NCBI RefSeq assembly: GCF_016901815.1
Contig: NZ_JACSNR010000009.1
Coordinates: 62,001 to 126,000 of the forward strand
Source of the DNA: Hydrogenoanaerobacterium saccharovorans
GTDB taxonomy: Bacteria > Bacillota > Clostridia > Oscillospirales > Ruminococcaceae
Length of the DNA stretch: 64,000 nt
Direction: 5' to 3'
Below, piece by piece: positions 42,376-50,634 of this stretch. Position 1 is the stretch's first letter. Every line of letters starts with the position of its first letter. The notes under the pieces were generated by a model. The model saw only the letters and a list, made by a program, of their open reading frames with translations. It was not told the DNA's origin and made no database searches. The position numbers and the translations under genes are program-made.

Positions 42376-43086
42376 TTATACATCGTGCTTCTGCAGTTCG
42401 CTTGCCAGGGTATCGGATACCACCTTGCCATCGATGATCCGGATGGCCCGGGTGGCCTGACGGGCAATGTCATTGTCATGGGTGATGAGGACGATGGTGC
42501 GTCCCTCCTCATTGAGCTCATGCAGGATCTTCATGACCTCTTCACCGCTGCGGGTATCCAGGTTGCCGGTGGGTTCGTCAGCCATGATGATGGGCGGACG
42601 GGCAGCAATGGCCCGGGCAATGGCGACACGCTGCTGCTGACCGCCCGACAGCTCACTGGGGCGGTGGTTCATACGGTGTTCCATTCCCACACGGGTCAGG
42701 GCTTCCTCTGCCAGCTGACGGCGCTGTTCGGCGGGCATGCCACGGTAGACCAGCGGCAGTTCCACATTTTCCTGGGCGGTGAGGCTGGGAATCAGATTAA
42801 AGCCCTGGAAAATAAAACCGATCTGTTTATTGCGGATATCCGAGAGTTCATCATCGGTCATACCTGCCACATTGACGCCATCCAGATAATAATCCCCGGA
42901 AGTGGGGGTATCCAGACAGCCCAGCATATTCATGAAAGTGGACTTACCGGAGCCGGAATGTCCGACGATTGCCACAAATTCGCCATGGTCAATGGTGACA
43001 CTGATGCCATCCAGTGCCCGGACTTCATTTTCACCGGGATTATAGATCTTGTAGACATTTTTTACTTCGATCAGATGATTGGACAT
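42376..43086 (-). CDS. ABC transporter ATP-binding protein, LolD/MacB-FtsE type, without adjacent permease
   Basis: A 236-residue ATPase with Walker A GHSGSGKST (about residue 43), Q-loop FIFQGFNLIPSL, signature LSGGQQQR, Walker B IIMADEPTGNLD and H-loop LITHDND. This subfamily normally pairs with FtsX/MacB-like permeases for lipoprotein, peptide or drug export. No permease gene lies nearby; the closest downstream gene encodes only a 37-residue membrane protein. The partner is probably elsewhere. Confidence 0.9.
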   Translation of the reverse strand: MSNHLIEVKNVYKIYNPGENEVRALDGISVTIDHGEFVAIVGHSGSGKSTFMNMLGCLDTPTSGDYYLDGVNVAGMTDDELSDIRNKQIGFIFQGFNLIPSLTAQENVELPLVYRGMPAEQRRQLAEEALTRVGMEHRMNHRPSELSGGQQQRVAIARAIAARPPIIMADEPTGNLDTRSGEEVMKILHELNEEGRTIVLITHDNDIARQATRAIRIIDGKVVSDTLASELQKHDV

Positions 43087-43114
43087 AGCTTCATCTCCGT
43101 TTCTCTACTCCTTT

Positions 43115-43143
43115 ATAGTATCGCCGGAACCGGAAAAATACAA
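43115..43143 (-). promoter_or_regulatory. Promoter of the ABC ATPase gene
   Basis: Minus strand TTGTAT (complement of 43138-43143), 17 bp, TACTAT (complement of 43115-43120). Confidence 0.65.
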
Positions 43144-43234
43144 GCAAACATTTTATTAACAATTTTTAGTTACAGAAAAGGCAGGAGGAGAATGCGAACA
43201 GTTTGTAAATATTGTGAATTCATTTTTTTAACAC

Positions 43235-43263
43235 TTGACTGAAACTGAAAGTTATATGATAAT
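43235..43263 (+). promoter_or_regulatory. Promoter of trmL
   Basis: TTGACT 43235-43240, 17 bp, GATAAT 43258-43263. Confidence 0.55.
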
Positions 43264-43337
43264 GAAACATGTAACAACTGTAACACACGCTGCATTGGCA
43301 GCATAGTACAGCGCTGACAGAAGGAAGCGAACTTGGA

Positions 43338-43826
43338 ATGCCAAAACTCAATATTGTGCTGGTAGAACCCCGGATTCATGCCAATGCCGGCAATATCGCC
43401 CGGACCTGCGCGGTGACAGGGGCACGGCTGCATCTGGTAGGGCCCTATGGTTTTTCGCTGGATGACAAGCATCTCAAGCGGGCGGGACTGGATTACTGGC
43501 ACCTGCTGGACATCAGTTATTATGACAGCCTCCCGGATTTCTTTGAAAAGAATCCGGATGGGGCCTTTTACTATTTCACCACCAAAGCACACAAGGTCTA
43601 TACCGACATTGCCTATCCCGATAACAGTTATCTCTTTTTCGGGCGGGAAGATGCCGGTCTGCCGGAGGATCTGCTTCGGTCGGATTATGAACACTGTGTG
43701 CGTCTGCCTATGATCCGGGAAGCCCGGAGCCTGAATCTGTCCAATACTGTGGCAGTGGCAGTCTATGAAGTGCTGCGGCAGTGGGATTTCCCTCAGCTGG
43801 AGAACTTCGGCAGACTGCCGGATTGA
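43338..43826 (+). CDS. trmL: tRNA (cytidine/uridine-34-2'-O)-methyltransferase, SPOUT family
   Basis: A 162-residue SPOUT enzyme that methylates the wobble nucleotide of tRNA-Leu. Motifs: PRIHANAGNIARTCAVTGARL near the N-terminus (quoted core NAGNIARTCAVTGARL), LFFGREDAGLPED and the knot region RLPMIREARSLNLSNTVAVA. Normal length for TrmL. AAGGAAGCG lies before ATG 43338. It is followed by degV after 43 bp. Confidence 0.93.
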   Translation: MPKLNIVLVEPRIHANAGNIARTCAVTGARLHLVGPYGFSLDDKHLKRAGLDYWHLLDISYYDSLPDFFEKNPDGAFYYFTTKAHKVYTDIAYPDNSYLFFGREDAGLPEDLLRSDYEHCVRLPMIREARSLNLSNTVAVAVYEVLRQWDFPQLENFGRLPD

Positions 43827-43869
43827 CCCCCTGAAAAACACCAGAAAGAAAGCAAGGAAGAAAAAGCGT

Positions 43870-44766
43870 ATGGAGAAGATTTTGCTGCTGACCGATTCCG
43901 CCAGCGACCTGACCCCGGAGGACGAAGCCCGGACTGGAATCCGGGTACTCAATCTGCCGGTGAGTGTCGAGGGAAAGGAATACACCGACCGGGTGGATCT
44001 CACCCCGGATGAGATGTACCAGATCCTGAATACCTGCAAGGAACTGCCCACCACTGCCCATCTGAATATGGTGGACTTTGCCGAGGCATTCCAGAAAGCA
44101 GCAGAGGAAGGCTATACCGATATCATCTACATGGGCCTCAATTCCCATGGTTCGGCTACCTATCAGTCGGCGCTGCTGGGCAAAAAGCTGTTCTATGAGC
44201 ATCTGCCCCAGTATGCGGATGTGAAGATCCATCTGCTGGATTCCCTGAGCTATTCCTATGGCTATGGTTATCCGCTGGTGCTGGCGGCAGCCCGCCGGGA
44301 TCAGGGTGCCGCCGCGGCGGAACTGGTGGACTTTATCCAGGACTTCCTGCGCCGCCGGGAGCTCTATTTTGCCATGTATACCCTGCAGTTTGCCAAGCGG
44401 TCGGGCCGGATCGGCGCGGCGGCAAGCTTTGTAGGGGAGATGCTCGAGCTCAAGCCGGTGATGACCTTTGAGGGCGGCGACAATATCACCGCTGCCAAGG
44501 TGCGGGGCGAAAAGAATGTAGTACCCAGGCTGTTTGAATACTATAAGGAAAACCATGACCCCGGCTGTCCGAACTATGTGCTGCTCCAGGGCGAGGACCC
44601 GCAGCCCGCACAGGAGCTGCAGGCGCTCATTGAAGCCTATAACGGACAGAAGCCGGATATGCTGGGCAAGATGGGTGTCTGTGTGGCGATCAATGCCGGC
44701 CCCCGGATCGTAGGCATCTCCTTCCGTGGGAAGGACGCCTGCCATGCCGTAGGCGAGGAGCAGTGA
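43870..44766 (+). CDS. DegV-family fatty-acid-binding protein
   Basis: A 298-residue DegV protein: ILLLTDSASDLTPEDEARTG at the N-terminus, TSSH-like GLNSHGSATYQSA, and a C-terminal domain with RIVGISFRGKD. In Firmicutes DegV (FakB-like) proteins hold a fatty acid for phosphorylation by FakA. The best start is ATG 43870, about 10 bases after AAGGAAG. It is probably co-transcribed with trmL and the next small gene. Confidence 0.87.
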   Translation: MEKILLLTDSASDLTPEDEARTGIRVLNLPVSVEGKEYTDRVDLTPDEMYQILNTCKELPTTAHLNMVDFAEAFQKAAEEGYTDIIYMGLNSHGSATYQSALLGKKLFYEHLPQYADVKIHLLDSLSYSYGYGYPLVLAAARRDQGAAAAELVDFIQDFLRRRELYFAMYTLQFAKRSGRIGAAASFVGEMLELKPVMTFEGGDNITAAKVRGEKNVVPRLFEYYKENHDPGCPNYVLLQGEDPQPAQELQALIEAYNGQKPDMLGKMGVCVAINAGPRIVGISFRGKDACHAVGEEQ

Positions 44767-44791
44767 GCACCCTTTGCAGGGAGGAACCGCT

Positions 44792-44986
44792 ATGCGGAAG
44801 GAATTTGAGATACACGGCTGCATTGAAGTACCTCCGGAGATGACCGAGGAGGAGTTCTGGAACCGTTTTATCCGGTTTGTGGAGGAGAACGGCTGGAGCT
44901 TCGGCGGCGGGATCTCCGAGATCCGGGACGGCTGGTATATCCTGCCGGACGGGAGCCGGGGCAGTCATGTCCCGGACGGGGAATAG
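44792..44986 (+). CDS. Small conserved-looking protein of unknown function
   Basis: A 64-residue acidic protein (MRKEFEIHGCIEVPPEMTEE, then FWNRFIRFVEENGWSFGGGI). A well-placed GGGAGG (44780-44785) 6 bases before the ATG and a terminator directly after support it as a gene. It is 25 bp after degV and should be the last gene of that operon. It is soluble; no function is suggested. Confidence 0.72.
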   Translation: MRKEFEIHGCIEVPPEMTEEEFWNRFIRFVEENGWSFGGGISEIRDGWYILPDGSRGSHVPDGE

Positions 44987-44995
44987 AAACACAAG

Positions 44996-45027
44996 GCCGG
45001 TGCCCTTCGGGACACCGGCTTTTCTGC
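44996..45027 (+). terminator. Terminator of the trmL-degV operon
   Basis: GCCGGTGCCC pairs with GGGACACCGGC (one bulge), loop TTCG, then TTTT. Confidence 0.85.
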
Positions 45028-45066
45028 TGCCCGGATTTCCGGGTAGAATTTTGGGGAAAACACCGA

Positions 45067-45096
45067 TGGACACTCCCCGCCCCGACCGGGTACAAT
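45067..45096 (+). promoter_or_regulatory. Promoter of a membrane-protein gene
   Basis: TGGACA 45067-45072, 18 bp, TACAAT 45091-45096. Confidence 0.55.
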
Positions 45097-45134
45097 AGGG
45101 GAAAAAGAGAGTCCCGCCCCAAGGAGGAAAAGCC

Positions 45135-45743
45135 ATGCTGAGAAAGATTCCCGTCCGTTCCATCCTATTCCTGTCCCTGATCCGGATCGGGCTGCTTCTG
45201 CTGCTGCTTGCCTGGTGGGGCCCGTTCTACCGGTTCCTGCTGCCGGCAGCGGTGCTGGGTCAGGCGGACTGGGGAACCGGCGCCTGGCTGGCTGCGGAAC
45301 TGCTGCTGATCCTGTTCGTCATGAACCGCTTCTTTGAGGGGGTGGTCTGCCGGGAGCCGGGCGGTTCCCAGACGCTCTTCCAACGGGCCAAAATCTGGCT
45401 GTATGCGACGATTTTGTGTACCATCGGTTCCCTGGGTCAGATTGTCGACTCATTCAGAGAGCTGGGGGTGGAGCACCTCCCGGCAGAGGTACGGCTGCGG
45501 TTTATCCTGGCGGCTGGTCTGCCGCTGGTGCTGTTCTGGACCGGGGTGATCTGGGTTGGCTGGCGCTGGGGCGAACGGCTCCGGGCAGCGGAGGAGACCG
45601 CCGATGCGGACGAGCAGCGCAGCCTTGCTGACCGGCGCATGCGGTTTGCCCTCTCCGGAGTGGGACGGTATGCCCTGCTGACGGTGGTCTGGCTCCTGCT
45701 CTTTGCGGCGGCGTGGTGGGTGCGCACCCGGTTCTTCTCATAA
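45135..45743 (+). CDS. Membrane protein of unknown function
   Basis: A 202-residue protein with four hydrophobic segments (about residues 12-38, 48-66, 85-110 and 120-143) and a fifth near the C-terminus (about 175-195). A charged cytoplasmic stretch GERLRAAEETADADEQRSLA lies between the last two. AAGGAGGAAAA precedes the ATG. Not recognised; monocistronic. Confidence 0.7.
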   Translation: MLRKIPVRSILFLSLIRIGLLLLLLAWWGPFYRFLLPAAVLGQADWGTGAWLAAELLLILFVMNRFFEGVVCREPGGSQTLFQRAKIWLYATILCTIGSLGQIVDSFRELGVEHLPAEVRLRFILAAGLPLVLFWTGVIWVGWRWGERLRAAEETADADEQRSLADRRMRFALSGVGRYALLTVVWLLLFAAAWWVRTRFFS

Positions 45744-45759
45744 AACCCCATACAAAATA

Positions 45760-45792
45760 AAAAAGCCGGGGGCGGACTGCCTTCGGCTTTTC
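45760..45792. terminator. Bidirectional terminator between converging genes
   Basis: AAAAGCCG pairs with CGGCTTTT around a 17-nt loop with partial inner pairing. It lies between the membrane-protein gene and the converging PHP-domain operon. Confidence 0.65.
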
Positions 45793-45811
45793 TTGCGCAG
45801 GTCTGCGGGGA

Positions 45812-46540
45812 TCAGAGCGGCTGCTTGCCCAGAGAGGCCAGGATCAGCCGGCTGATGGCATCGTCCCCGGGCTCGAACTCATGCCCGGCTTCGGTGATGT
45901 CCCAGAGATAGTGGGCGTCGGAGGATACCACGGTGCGGCGGTGTTCCCGGGCGGCTTCCACATCGGGGAAGAGACCGTCCTCATAGCGGGGAGAAACCTC
46001 CACCGTGTCAAACTCCTCCTCGCACTCGGGCGGAATGGAGCCCAGGATCGCCAGGACGCTGTTGGCGATCTTGTCGATGTGTGCCGGATAGCAGACGCCG
46101 CCGTATTCCCGCACCAGAGCCGGAGCTTCGGTGAGGGGGATCATGGTGGCGTTGAGCAGCAGGGTCTCCTCTTCACCCACCGGACGGTCCAGCTCATCCA
46201 GACGGATCTGGTGTCCATAGATCCTCGGCTTGTTCTTGACCGGAGGCAGAGCCTCTGCCACCCGCCGGGAAAAGGCTTCGGCCTTATCACAGTCAGGGAA
46301 GAGGCAGATCAGATGAATATCTTCAGCAGTGGAAAGTTCCATGCCGGGAATAAAGCCCAGACCGGCCTGTCGGGCTGCCATGGCAGTGGCTCGGCAGTTC
46401 ATGGCGGTGTTGTGATCGGTGAGGGCGATACAGGTCAGTCCCTTGAGCTTGGCCATGTTGACGATGTTGTTGGGGGTCATATCGTCATCGCCGCAGGGGG
46501 ACAGACAGGAGTGCAGATGCAGGTCGCAGTAGAGTTTCAT
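45812..46540 (-). CDS. PHP-domain metal-dependent phosphoesterase of the hydrogenase-sensor operon
   Basis: A 242-residue PHP-domain protein. Metal-binding motifs: DLHLHSCLSPCGDDDM (residues 6-21), LTDHNTA, GMELST, CYPAHIDK and SSDAHYLWDI. PHP proteins hydrolyse phosphoesters; the substrate here is unknown. It is the last gene of a five-gene minus-strand operon and its start overlaps the end of the DRTGG gene by 4 bp. Such PHP genes recur beside DRTGG proteins and hydrogenase-like proteins in Clostridia. Confidence 0.85.
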   Translation of the reverse strand: MKLYCDLHLHSCLSPCGDDDMTPNNIVNMAKLKGLTCIALTDHNTAMNCRATAMAARQAGLGFIPGMELSTAEDIHLICLFPDCDKAEAFSRRVAEALPPVKNKPRIYGHQIRLDELDRPVGEEETLLLNATMIPLTEAPALVREYGGVCYPAHIDKIANSVLAILGSIPPECEEEFDTVEVSPRYEDGLFPDVEAAREHRRTVVSSDAHYLWDITEAGHEFEPGDDAISRLILASLGKQPL

Positions 46541-46863
46541 AACAGAGCATCAATCCTTTTCGCAGTTTCAAATATCGGTTCATCGCAGCGGTATACCGCA
46601 ACCCCCTCGTCAGCGGCTTTCCGGATACATTCTTCGGGTATGGCAGCATTTTCCGCCAGTACAATGCAGGCGGCATCTGCCAGTGTGGCAACTGCCACTG
46701 TATTCATATTGCCCATGACCGTGACCCAGGCACAGTCCGCCGGAGCCCGTGCCATAGCCAGACTGAGCAGATCACAGCAGTAGATCTTCCGGATCTCCCG
46801 GTCCTCGTCCGGACCGCCCAGCCGGATAAAACCCGGCAGCTGGTCCAGTTGTGATACCGTCAT
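46537..46863 (-). CDS. DRTGG-domain protein (second of two in the operon)
   Basis: A 108-residue single-domain protein with the DRTGG-like fold (AWVTVMGNMNTVAVATLADA, CIVLAENAAIPEECIRKAAD). The family often accompanies CBS or kinase domains and is linked to nucleotide sensing. ATG at 46863 follows AAGGTG by 9 bases; an in-frame GTG 12 bases earlier is less well placed. It lies between the hydrogenase-like gene and the PHP gene. Confidence 0.78.
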   Translation of the reverse strand: MTVSQLDQLPGFIRLGGPDEDREIRKIYCCDLLSLAMARAPADCAWVTVMGNMNTVAVATLADAACIVLAENAAIPEECIRKAADEGVAVYRCDEPIFETAKRIDALL

Positions 46864-46889
46864 CTTGGTTGACACCTTCTTTACTGTAT

Positions 46890-48140
46890 TCAGGGTTTTG
46901 CGGTATGGCGTTCCCGCTGTATGTAAATGCAGTCTTCCACCGCTGCCCGTCCCAGAGCGATATCGGTGGCAAGTGCCCGGCAGGAAGGCGCTCCGCAGGC
47001 GCCGCAGTCCATACCATAGAGATCTTGTTCAATTTCATCCACCCGGGCCAGCAGTTCCATGGCAGTGGTCAGATCCCTGGCAAGGCTCAGTACCTCACAG
47101 AACTTGATGGGGTGGTCAAAGAGCATCAGCCGTTCATCGGTCACTTCCGGCGGCTGTGCTTCCGGGGACAGATGTCCCTGGATCTTCTGCAGCCGGGTGC
47201 GGGCCAGGAAGGGATTTTCCACCGTGAGGATTCCGCCTACACAGCCGCCCGCGCAGGCACTGAGCTCCACAAAATCCACATCGGTGATCTTTTCGTCCTC
47301 CAGGTCTTCCAGCACCCGGATAATATTTTCGATGCCATCCGCCGCCAGGACGGTAATGCCTGAGAGTCCCGCGGCTTCTCCGCCGGAGAGTCCCCAGCCC
47401 ACACCCAGACTGCCGCTGAGCGGACCGGCTTCGGGCAGGTCGTCCCGTTTCATGGCTGCCAGCAGCGCCGGATAGATATCCTTGATGGACACCACAATGT
47501 CCACTTCACTTTTATCAAACCCAAGGGGGTCCCGGCTGGCGGTGGATTTTGCCGGACAGGGGGAGAGGAACACTGTTCCCACTTCCTCAGGCCGACAGCC
47601 GGTTTTCCGGCAGAAATCCTGTTTGGCAAGCCGTGCCGCCACTTCCACCGGCGGCAGAATGGGCAGGATATTTCCGGTGAGATTGGGGAACCGGGTACGG
47701 ATCAGCCGCACCACCACCGGACAGGCACAGCTGATCACCGGCAGGGGCAGTTTTTTCTCATCCAGGTACTGCTGGGTCAGCCGGGTGACTGCCTCAGCAC
47801 CCCGTGCCACCTCATAGACCGCGTCAAATCCCAGTCCGTACAGCCCCCGGATCACCGGGGCGGGGTCGGTGAGATGATGGAACTGTCCATAGAGGGACGG
47901 CGCCGGCAGGGCAATGGTATACCGGAACCGGTTGGCATCTGCCAGATGGTCCACCACAGCGGATTTGGCATGATGCGGACAGATATAGATGCACTGGCCG
48001 CAGTCAATGCACAGTTCCCGCAGGATATGCGCTTTGCCGTCCTGGACCCGGATGGCAGCGGTGGGACAGCGCTTGACACAGTTGGTACAGCCCACACAGA
48101 GCCCGCTGTCCAGTTTTACCGAGTGAAAAAAGGATTCCAT
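46890..48140 (-). CDS. [FeFe]-hydrogenase-like iron-sulfur protein, putative H2/redox sensor
   Basis: A 416-residue protein. Two 4Fe-4S ferredoxin motifs (Cys15/18/21/25 and Cys44/47/50/54) precede an H-cluster-type domain. Its three Cys positions are kept in altered motifs: SCACP (Cys138/140), SPCPAK (Cys195), and SACAGGCVGG (Cys296/300). The residue before the cluster-binding Cys140 is Ala, where catalytic enzymes carry a proton-relay Cys. A C-terminal Fe4S domain CGACGAPSC (Cys379/382/387) plus Cys404 follows. This layout fits the divergent sensory hydrogenases (group C/D) rather than a fast H2-producing enzyme. It is flanked by ATPase-type anti-sigma, DRTGG and PHP genes, which suggests a signalling chain. 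Confidence 0.82.
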   Translation of the reverse strand: MESFFHSVKLDSGLCVGCTNCVKRCPTAAIRVQDGKAHILRELCIDCGQCIYICPHHAKSAVVDHLADANRFRYTIALPAPSLYGQFHHLTDPAPVIRGLYGLGFDAVYEVARGAEAVTRLTQQYLDEKKLPLPVISCACPVVVRLIRTRFPNLTGNILPILPPVEVAARLAKQDFCRKTGCRPEEVGTVFLSPCPAKSTASRDPLGFDKSEVDIVVSIKDIYPALLAAMKRDDLPEAGPLSGSLGVGWGLSGGEAAGLSGITVLAADGIENIIRVLEDLEDEKITDVDFVELSACAGGCVGGILTVENPFLARTRLQKIQGHLSPEAQPPEVTDERLMLFDHPIKFCEVLSLARDLTTAMELLARVDEIEQDLYGMDCGACGAPSCRALATDIALGRAAVEDCIYIQRERHTAKP

Positions 48141-48172
48141 CTTTCTTCTGTCCCTCCTTCCGGACCGATGGG

Positions 48173-48592
48173 TCAGAGCAGAACGGTCATACGGACTGTG
48201 GTGCCTACGCCCACAGTGGATTCGATCTGCATGGTATCGGTGTATTTTTTCATATTGGGAAGTCCCATGCCGGCTCCGAAGCCCAGGCTCCGGGCTTCTT
48301 CCGAGGCAGTGGAATATCCCTCCTGCATGGCTTTTTCAATATCGGGGATTCCCTTGCCATGGTCCTCCAGGACCATATCCACCCGGTCGGGGCTGACGGT
48401 GACCGTCACTTCCCCGCCGCCGCCATGGATTACCATATTGATCTCCCCTTCATACAGGGCAATGGAAACCCGGCGGATGGCTTCAGGGCTTACTCCCAGC
48501 CGTTTGAGCCGGTTCTTGACGGTACTGGAGGCCTCTCCTGCCCGGGAGTAGTCGTCCCCCGGCACCTGGAACCGGTAACAGAGCCCGCTCAC
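48173..48592 (-). CDS. Anti-sigma-factor-type ATP-binding protein (HATPase_c)
   Basis: A 139-residue single-domain GHKL ATPase like SpoIIAB/RsbW. It has the N-box region RRVSIALYEGEINMVIHGGG, the D-box EDHGKGIPDIEKAM and a G-box LGFGAGMGLPNMK. Such proteins bind or phosphorylate regulatory partners. It lies 32 bp upstream of the hydrogenase-like gene in the direction of transcription and overlaps the first DRTGG gene by 4 bp. Its target is unknown. Confidence 0.83.
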   Translation of the reverse strand: MSGLCYRFQVPGDDYSRAGEASSTVKNRLKRLGVSPEAIRRVSIALYEGEINMVIHGGGGEVTVTVSPDRVDMVLEDHGKGIPDIEKAMQEGYSTASEEARSLGFGAGMGLPNMKKYTDTMQIESTVGVGTTVRMTVLL

Positions 48593-48939
48593 AGGCCGCT
48601 GCCGTCCAGTCCGGCGGCATACAGCTTGCCGCAGGCCGAGAACATCCGCTCTTCGGTACTGATCAGCACAATGTTGTACTCACTTGCCAGCTGGATCATG
48701 GCGTCATCCGGACGCTTGCCCCGTACAAAGGCAATGCACAGGAAATCCATCATTTCAGCGGTACGGATCACCTGGGGATTCACCAGACCGGTGAGCAGCA
48801 GGGACTGATCCTTCACATAGGCCAGTACATCGCTCATCAGATCACTGCCGCAGGCGTTCTGCACTTCCCGTTCGCAGAGTTTTTCATCGCCCCAGATCAC
48901 TTCAGCGGAGAGAATCTGGATTACTTCGGAAATTTTCAT
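48589..48939 (-). CDS. DRTGG-domain protein (first gene of the sensor operon)
   Basis: A 116-residue protein related to the DRTGG protein at the operon's end: GSDLMSDVLAYVKDQSLLLT, LVNPQVIRTAEMMDFLCIAF, GKRPDDAMIQLASEYNIVLI. Start ATG 48939 is 7 bases after AAAGGAGG; a tandem ATG just before is closer. It is the first gene of the minus-strand operon. Confidence 0.8.
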   Translation of the reverse strand: MKISEVIQILSAEVIWGDEKLCEREVQNACGSDLMSDVLAYVKDQSLLLTGLVNPQVIRTAEMMDFLCIAFVRGKRPDDAMIQLASEYNIVLISTEERMFSACGKLYAAGLDGSGL

Positions 48940-49027
48940 CATGTATCCTCCTTTGGATGGATGGGTGGCTTCCGGTCTGCCGGCAGCATCATGGGTTTCA
49001 CAGCCGGTCAGACGCGATATTGATATT

Positions 49028-49056
49028 ATTATATCAGTCAAAATCTGCTTTATCAA
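49028..49056 (-). promoter_or_regulatory. Promoter of the hydrogenase-sensor operon
   Basis: Minus strand TTGATA (complement of 49051-49056), 17 bp, TATAAT (complement of 49028-49033). Confidence 0.75.
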
Positions 49057-49350
49057 CTATGGGGTTCACCATTTGCAATGAAAAAATAGTGACTGTGCAT
49101 AAAAGAATCTTTGCAATTTTAGCAACCTGACAACTGCAAAACAAAAAAATTAGTAAAAATCCATAGGAAAATCCCGGGGGATTTCTCTGGCAAACGAAAA
49201 GGCTGATAATTTTTTGACAAAACCGCTATGGACTTTTCCTTGTGGATTTTGCTATAATTTATGGTGATTTAAGGGGTAAGATAGTTGTTTTATACTAAAA
49301 GAGTCTACTTGAATCGCATTTTATCACAGACCAAGGAGGTTTGATTTCAG
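49057..49350 (+). promoter_or_regulatory. Divergent region with hydrogenase operon promoter
   Basis: About 290 AT-rich bp between the two hydrogenase operons. A TATAAT at 49253-49258 is the best rightward -10 (its -35 at 49230-49236 is weak, so an activator may help). A consensus TTGACA at 49214-49219 has no -10 at the right distance. TTTGCAAT occurs twice (about 49071 and 49111). I found no clear Rex palindrome. Confidence 0.5.
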
Positions 49351-49845
49351 ATGGCCAACAGAAAGTCAGCGATCCCGTTCTCGTCCACACCGGAACAGGA
49401 TCAGAAGCTGGAGGAAGTACTCCAGGAACTCCGGGGGACTCAGGGCGCGGTCATGCCGGCGCTTCAGAAGGCACAGGAGATTTATGGGTATCTTCCCATT
49501 GAGGTGCAGCAGCGGGTTGCCGCGGGACTGAATGTTCCGCTGGAGGAGATATATGGTGTATCCACCTTCTATTCCCAGTTCACCCTCAATCCCAAGGGAC
49601 AGTATAAAGTATCGGTCTGCCTGGGCACTGCCTGCTATGTAAAGGGCTCGGGCGACATTTACAATGCCCTCAAGGAAAAACTGGGCATTGACGGCGGTGA
49701 ATGCACAGCAGACGGCAAGTTCTCGCTGGATGCCTGCCGGTGCATCGGCGCCTGCGGACTGGCACCGGTCATCACCATCAACGATGAGGTGTATGGACGG
49801 CTGATCGTAGACGATCTGGACGAGATCCTGGCCCGGTACAAGTAA
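49351..49845 (+). CDS. hydC: NADH-dependent [FeFe]-hydrogenase subunit C (NuoE-like)
   Basis: A 164-residue thioredoxin-fold 2Fe-2S protein of the NuoE family. Ligands are Cys90/Cys95 (VCLGTACYVKG) and Cys131/Cys135 (CIGACGLAP). It bridges electrons to the NuoF-like subunit in HydABC complexes. CCAAGGAGG precedes the ATG. First gene of the plus-strand hydrogenase operon. Confidence 0.93.
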   Translation: MANRKSAIPFSSTPEQDQKLEEVLQELRGTQGAVMPALQKAQEIYGYLPIEVQQRVAAGLNVPLEEIYGVSTFYSQFTLNPKGQYKVSVCLGTACYVKGSGDIYNALKEKLGIDGGECTADGKFSLDACRCIGACGLAPVITINDEVYGRLIVDDLDEILARYK

Positions 49846-49879
49846 CACCGGACCGGACACTCCGGAACAGGAGGGGAAG

Positions 49880-50440
49880 ATGGAAGAACTCTCGCTGCAC
49901 ATTCTGGATATTGTGGAGAATTCGGTATCTGCCGGCGCAACACTGGTGGAGATCCGCATTGAGTACCGATTCGGGGAGAAACCGTGGCTGACCATTACAG
50001 TCCGGGACAATGGACGGGGTATGAGCCCGGAAGTTGCCGGACGGGTAAGCGACCCGTTTTATACCACCCGGACCACCCGCAAGGTGGGACTGGGGACAGC
50101 CCTGTTCCGTCAGACAGCGGAACTGGCAGGGGGGAGCTTCCGGGTGTGGTCCGAGCCGGGCAAGGGCACAGAAGTCACTGCCGAGCTCAATCCGCTGCAT
50201 CTGGACGCGGTGCCCATGGGGGATCTGGGCGGCACTTATGGAGTGCTGGTCCAGACCAGTCCCGGGGTGGAACTGGTACTGCACGCTGTCTGTGACGGAC
50301 GGGAGTTCACCGCTGATACCCGGCAGTTCCGGGAAATTCTTGGCGATGTGCCTCTGGATACGCCGGAGGTGATCGCGTTTCTCACAGAGTTCGTACGGGA
50401 GAACTTTGCGGAGATCCTGCGGGGAAGCCCGCTTGCATGA
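49880..50440 (+). CDS. HATPase_c ATP-binding protein inside the hydrogenase operon
   Basis: A 186-residue protein: a GHKL ATP-binding domain (ENSVSAGAT at residues 13-21 as N-box, VRDNGRGM as G1 box, VGLGTALFRQTAELAGGSF) plus a C-terminal extension of about 75 residues. It lacks a phosphoacceptor His domain, so it is not a complete sensor kinase. The same gene is commonly inserted between hydC and hydB in Clostridia; a regulatory or maturation role is inferred only from that association. Confidence 0.85.
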   Translation: MEELSLHILDIVENSVSAGATLVEIRIEYRFGEKPWLTITVRDNGRGMSPEVAGRVSDPFYTTRTTRKVGLGTALFRQTAELAGGSFRVWSEPGKGTEVTAELNPLHLDAVPMGDLGGTYGVLVQTSPGVELVLHAVCDGREFTADTRQFREILGDVPLDTPEVIAFLTEFVRENFAEILRGSPLA

Positions 50441-50634
50441 AACAGATTAGAATGGCCACCGCTGGCTGGCGGCAACGGACCGCATCAGGGACGCCCGTGC
50501 AGGCCGGCGGCATCTGAAAGTGAACCGGAAATTCACAGACAGGAATCCTGTTTTATAAAGTATGATAAACGGCTCCGGCCCGAACAGCCGGAACCGGTAC
50601 CCGGAGAAACAGCATCGAAAGGGGTAACAAGAGC
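50441..50634 (+). other. Gap within the hydrogenase operon
   Basis: This 194-bp gap holds a CTCCGG...CCGGAG hairpin near 50571-50609 and a TATGAT-like box at 50561, which could be an internal promoter. No convincing gene is seen. Confidence 0.4.

Noticed and set aside
49057-49350. Rex (redox repressor) operator before the hydrogenase operon
   Set aside because: No TTGTTAA-type inverted repeat was found in the divergent region.
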